Shown here piece after piece: positions 4,951 to 7,089 of a stretch of 7,089 bases of DNA. The position numbers and the translations under genes are program-made. Every line of letters starts with the position of its first letter. The first letter of the stretch is position 1. The DNA comes from Endomicrobiia bacterium. Its GTDB lineage: Bacteria > Elusimicrobiota > Endomicrobiia > Endomicrobiales > Endomicrobiaceae. A model generated the notes under the pieces. That model was not told the DNA's origin, searched no databases, and saw nothing but the letters and a program-made list of their open reading frames with translations. The stretch is from the NCBI GenBank assembly GCA_009782015.1, contig WQUP01000040.1, positions 1 through 7,089 on the forward strand. Reading direction: 5' to 3'.

Positions 4951-5400
4951 ATGAAAAAACTAACATTGCTCTTGCTTGTTTTTGCGGCTTTTATCGTATT
5001 TTTTAGCGCGTGCGATTCGGCAGATTCTACGGATCCGTATAAAAGTTGGACTATCGGCTTGGCTTCATATACTCTTAGCGGTTCAACTGTGTCTGAACTG
5101 CAAAATCCTGTGAGCATATCCGCAACTCAAGTTATTTCCATTGATGCCATTATAAAAGACGCGAACGGGCAGCAGCAGACCTCTTCAAATATAACTTGGA
5201 CGGCCTATATAACGGGTATTGGACCTGTTAATAGCAAATTCATTAGTTTTTCTTCCGCAAATAACAGGATTAATATCAACATGATCGTAACAACCTCAAG
5301 CGGCACTATTGATTTTTTGGCGCATCCGAATGATAATCTTGTTGTTACGGCATATTTTGCAAATATCTCAACATCTACAACAATAACGTTCACAAATTAA
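4951..5400 (+). CDS. Small lipoprotein of unknown function
   Basis: I do not recognise this 149-residue protein. Residues 1-20 form a lipoprotein signal peptide (MKK, then LTLLLLVFAAFIVFF) ending in the lipobox FSAC, with Cys21 as the lipid-bearing residue. Asp22 at position +2 would hold it in the inner membrane by the E. coli Lol rule, which may not apply here. The mature part (about 129 residues) is rich in Ser, Thr, Ile and Asn and has alternating beta-strand character. The segment ISIDAIIKDANGQQQTSSNITWTAYI (143-220 bp into the gene's middle third) resembles bacterial Ig-like domains, a weak guess. The start is supported by AAGGAAAAGG upstream and a good promoter. It is a single-gene unit with its own promoter and a likely terminator, lying between two copies of the inverted-repeat element. 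Confidence 0.8.
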   Translation: MKKLTLLLLVFAAFIVFFSACDSADSTDPYKSWTIGLASYTLSGSTVSELQNPVSISATQVISIDAIIKDANGQQQTSSNITWTAYITGIGPVNSKFISFSSANNRININMIVTTSSGTIDFLAHPNDNLVVTAYFANISTSTTITFTN

Positions 5401-5440
5401 TCATAAAAATGCTTGAATATTCAACTATTTATTTAATCAA

Positions 5441-5465
5441 AAGCCCGCGGTTTCAAGCGGGTTTT
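5441..5465 (+). terminator. Probable intrinsic terminator after the lipoprotein gene
   Basis: CCCGC (5444-5448) and GCGGG (5457-5461) form a short stem with an eight-base loop, followed by only four T residues. It sits 43 bases after the stop codon. Confidence 0.6.
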
Positions 5466-5530
5466 GGCATTTGTATATGTGATATTTTTTGAACTCGCGC
5501 ATAGTATTGATGCAAGGCGCCGAAAAAAGA

Positions 5531-5683
5531 CAATTGGATTTCTCTAAAAACCCCTGCTTGTCATCCCGGAAGGCAGTAGTCCGGGATCTGCCTTAAAGCT
5601 TGATCGACGACAAGAAACTGCAGATACCGGACAGAGACTTCCCAGTATGACAGACTTAAGGGGTTTTTAGAGACACCCAATTA
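5531..5683. mobile_element. 153-bp non-coding terminal-inverted-repeat element, copy 2 (MITE-like)
   Basis: The ends (5531-5555, beginning CAATTGGATTTCTCTAAAAA; and 5659-5683, containing TTTTTAGAGACACCCAATT) are inverted repeats matching at 22 of 25 positions. It aligns with the 4050-4203 copy in the same orientation: GTCAT begins 29 bases and CGACGA (5605-5610) 74 bases from the left end in both. The left hairpin is ATCCCGGA/TCCGGGAT (5563-5587) with a nine-base loop; the right hairpin is decayed. The element ends ten bases before the serpin Shine-Dalgarno, so it forms that gene's immediate upstream region. Confidence 0.75.
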
Positions 5684-5702
5684 AAAATTAACAGGAGATA
5701 AA

Positions 5703-6869
5703 ATGCCAAGAAAGATTTTCTTGTTTTTTACGTTAGCGCTTTGTTTTTGCTGTTTATCTTCAAATACCGCCGCCGCTTCCGGAGGCAGCAACAAATTTGC
5801 CGTTGAACTTTATAAAAAGCTCACTGCTCAAAACGATAAAGCGAATATCTTTTTCTCCCCTTACAGCATTTATTCGGCTTTCTGCTTGCTTTACGAAGGC
5901 GCTGCCGGCAAAACCGCAAAACAGCTTCAAGGCATTTTTGGTTTTAATCCTGATCCGTCAGAAAGGCATATGACAATGAGGGCTGAGATTTCTTCCTACC
6001 GGGATTTATATGACGGCTACGGTATATCGATTGCAAACTCCATTTGGGTAAACAAAAAATTTACGGTGCGCCATGAGTATTCTTCCGTTCTGAAACATCA
6101 TTATTTTGCCCAAAGTTTTAATTTTATCAACGCGGATAAAATCAACAGATGGGTAAGCGAAAAGACTTTCGGCAGAATAAAAAATATTGTCGATAGTTCG
6201 GCAAATAACGCGCAGGTCATTTTGGCAAACGCGATATATTTTAAGGCTAAATGGTTCTTGCCTTTCGAGAAGGAGCTTACGGCAAAATCCGACTTTTTTA
6301 TTAATGATAACAGCAAGATAGCCGCAGATATGATGCGCCTTCAGGACAATTTTTCCTATTATGAAAATGAAAAAGTCCGGGTTTTGAGAATGAAGTATAG
6401 AATGGATAATAAAAATATGTCTATGACCTCAATACTGCCCAAGCAAAATAAAATATCCGAAGCCGAAAATTTTTTATACGGAAACGGTTTGGAACAGTTA
6501 AGCTTCGAAGTCTTAAATGTGTCTGTATTTTTTCCTAAATTTAAGCTTGACTGGGAAAATAGCGAGCTTATGGACATTATAGAGAAAATGGGGCTTTCCA
6601 ACTTCTCGCCGGATTATTCAGGCATATCAAAAGATCCTTTGGCTATTTCAAAAGTCATACATAAAGCTTTTATCGAGGTTTCCGAGAAAGAAACCGAAGC
6701 CGCTGCGGCTACGGCCATTATGATGAGAAATTGTGCGCTTCCACCTAAGCATGAAGATATGCCTAAAATTTTTAAAGCGGATCATCCTTTTGTTTATATG
6801 ATAACTGATGACGACAACGGAAAAATATTATTTTTGGGCAAAATGATGAATCCGGCGCAAAGTAATTAG
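5703..6869 (+). CDS. Secreted serpin (serine protease inhibitor family)
   Basis: This 388-residue protein is a complete serpin. Residues 1-25 look like a Sec signal ending TAAA before Ser26, so it probably acts outside the cytoplasm. Family landmarks are NIFFSPYSIYSAFCLLYEGAAGKT (48-71), INRWVSEKTFGRI (147-159), ILANAIYFKAKW (173-184), VFFPKFKLDW (275-284), HKAFIEVSE (320-328) and the C-terminal FKADHPFVYMITDDDNGKILFLGKMMNP (357-384). The reactive-loop hinge (328-337) reads EKETEAAAAT, close to the inhibitory consensus, which predicts protease trapping rather than a non-inhibitory role. P15 is Glu330 instead of the usual Gly. By standard numbering Cys344 would be P1, but the loop is a few residues longer than in common serpins, so P1 and the target are uncertain. 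AGGAG at 5693-5697 supports the start. It stands alone, with no partner protease nearby. Confidence 0.96.
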   Translation: MPRKIFLFFTLALCFCCLSSNTAAASGGSNKFAVELYKKLTAQNDKANIFFSPYSIYSAFCLLYEGAAGKTAKQLQGIFGFNPDPSERHMTMRAEISSYRDLYDGYGISIANSIWVNKKFTVRHEYSSVLKHHYFAQSFNFINADKINRWVSEKTFGRIKNIVDSSANNAQVILANAIYFKAKWFLPFEKELTAKSDFFINDNSKIAADMMRLQDNFSYYENEKVRVLRMKYRMDNKNMSMTSILPKQNKISEAENFLYGNGLEQLSFEVLNVSVFFPKFKLDWENSELMDIIEKMGLSNFSPDYSGISKDPLAISKVIHKAFIEVSEKETEAAAATAIMMRNCALPPKHEDMPKIFKADHPFVYMITDDDNGKILFLGKMMNPAQSN

Positions 6870-6925
6870 CAGTTTGTCTTAATTCACCTTTTCAAAAGGA
6901 TTGTTCTCTATTTAACGAAAGCTTT

Positions 6926-6977
6926 GCCTTCGCTCCTTGCGGGAGAAGGACTTGCGAAGCAAGAGGATGAGGGGGTG
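6926..6977. repeat. Intergenic repeat of the CTCC...GGAG / GGATGAGGGGGT type
   Basis: CTCC/GGAG (6933-6945) and CTTGC/GCAAG (6951-6963) are adjacent small hairpins, ending in GGATGAGGGGGTGCCG. The combination resembles widespread intergenic repeats that read GGGAGAAGG...GGATGAGGGG. Confidence 0.6.
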
Positions 6978-6987
6978 CCGTTAATAA

Positions 6988-7058
6988 ACTGGGAGCGCTG
7001 CGCCTCCCAAGTCTTCACTACGTTCAGACCCTGGGCGCTCACATCTCGCGCCCGAGGC
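6988..7058. repeat. GC-rich paired hairpins at the right edge
   Basis: TGGGAG/CTCCCA (6990-7009) and GGGCGC/GCGCCC (7033-7053) are two hairpins about 24 bases apart in DNA more GC-rich than its surroundings. No gene is evident in 6870-7089, and no T-tract terminator for the serpin was found. The repeat may continue past the window end. Confidence 0.5.
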
Positions 7059-7089
7059 AGACTCGTCCTTCCCCGATTTAGACATTCGG

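Noticed and set aside
5703..5780. Lipoprotein signal on the serpin
   Set aside because: Cys14, Cys16 and Cys17 lack a proper lipobox (the -1 residues are Leu, Phe and Cys), while an AxA-type signal peptidase I site follows at 23-25.
6887..6899. Terminator after the serpin
   Set aside because: The CCTTT/AAAGG stem is short and AT-rich and has no T-tract.
1..7089. tRNA or rRNA genes
   Set aside because: I saw no cloverleaf or conserved rRNA segments on either strand; a covariance-model scan would settle this.

Overview
The window reads as a chromosomal segment of a moderately AT-rich bacterium. It carries six convincing protein-coding genes, all on the + strand, separated by spacers full of short palindromic repeats. 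A lipoprotein signal (Cys21) and a Sec-exported serpin suggest a diderm. The dense GTCAT...ATGAC hairpin repeats and the pairing of spermidine genes with a serpin remind me of Elusimicrobiota (Endomicrobium-like) genomes. That is a low-confidence guess; nothing here fixes the taxon.

Layout. 1-383: a repeat half-element, then a small DUF1805 (YunC-like) gene. 384-749: a gene-free spacer with a free-standing 72-bp palindromic repeat, two further hairpins, and a strong sigma70-type promoter with a built-in palindrome. 762-1393: a vapBC toxin-antitoxin operon closed by a clear intrinsic terminator (1430-1453). 1530-3985: carboxynorspermidine/carboxyspermidine decarboxylase (nspC) followed by the matching NADPH-dependent synthase of the saccharopine dehydrogenase family. 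Together they encode the last two steps of the aspartate-semialdehyde route to spermidine or norspermidine. 3986-4950: a 965-bp gene-free stretch with a 154-bp terminal-inverted-repeat element, very AT-rich DNA, a strong match to a XerCD dif recombination site (4423-4450), a TTAAGG palindrome array and TTCCAA-rich repeats. 4951-5400: a small lipoprotein of unknown function, with promoter and terminator. 5531-5683: a second copy, in the same orientation, of the 154-bp element. 5703-6869: a secreted serpin with an intact-looking inhibitory hinge apart from Glu at P15. 6870-7089: gene-free and repeat-rich.

The most notable non-coding signals are the dif-like site and the two direct copies of a symmetric element of about 153 bp. 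These two copies flank the dif candidate and the lipoprotein gene. A recurring theme is that palindromic repeats lie just upstream of the Shine-Dalgarno region of four of the six genes, so they are likely transcribed as structured 5' leaders. I see no undescribed multi-gene defence or metabolic system here. The genes belong to known families, and the novelty is mainly in the repeats and the candidate dif locus.
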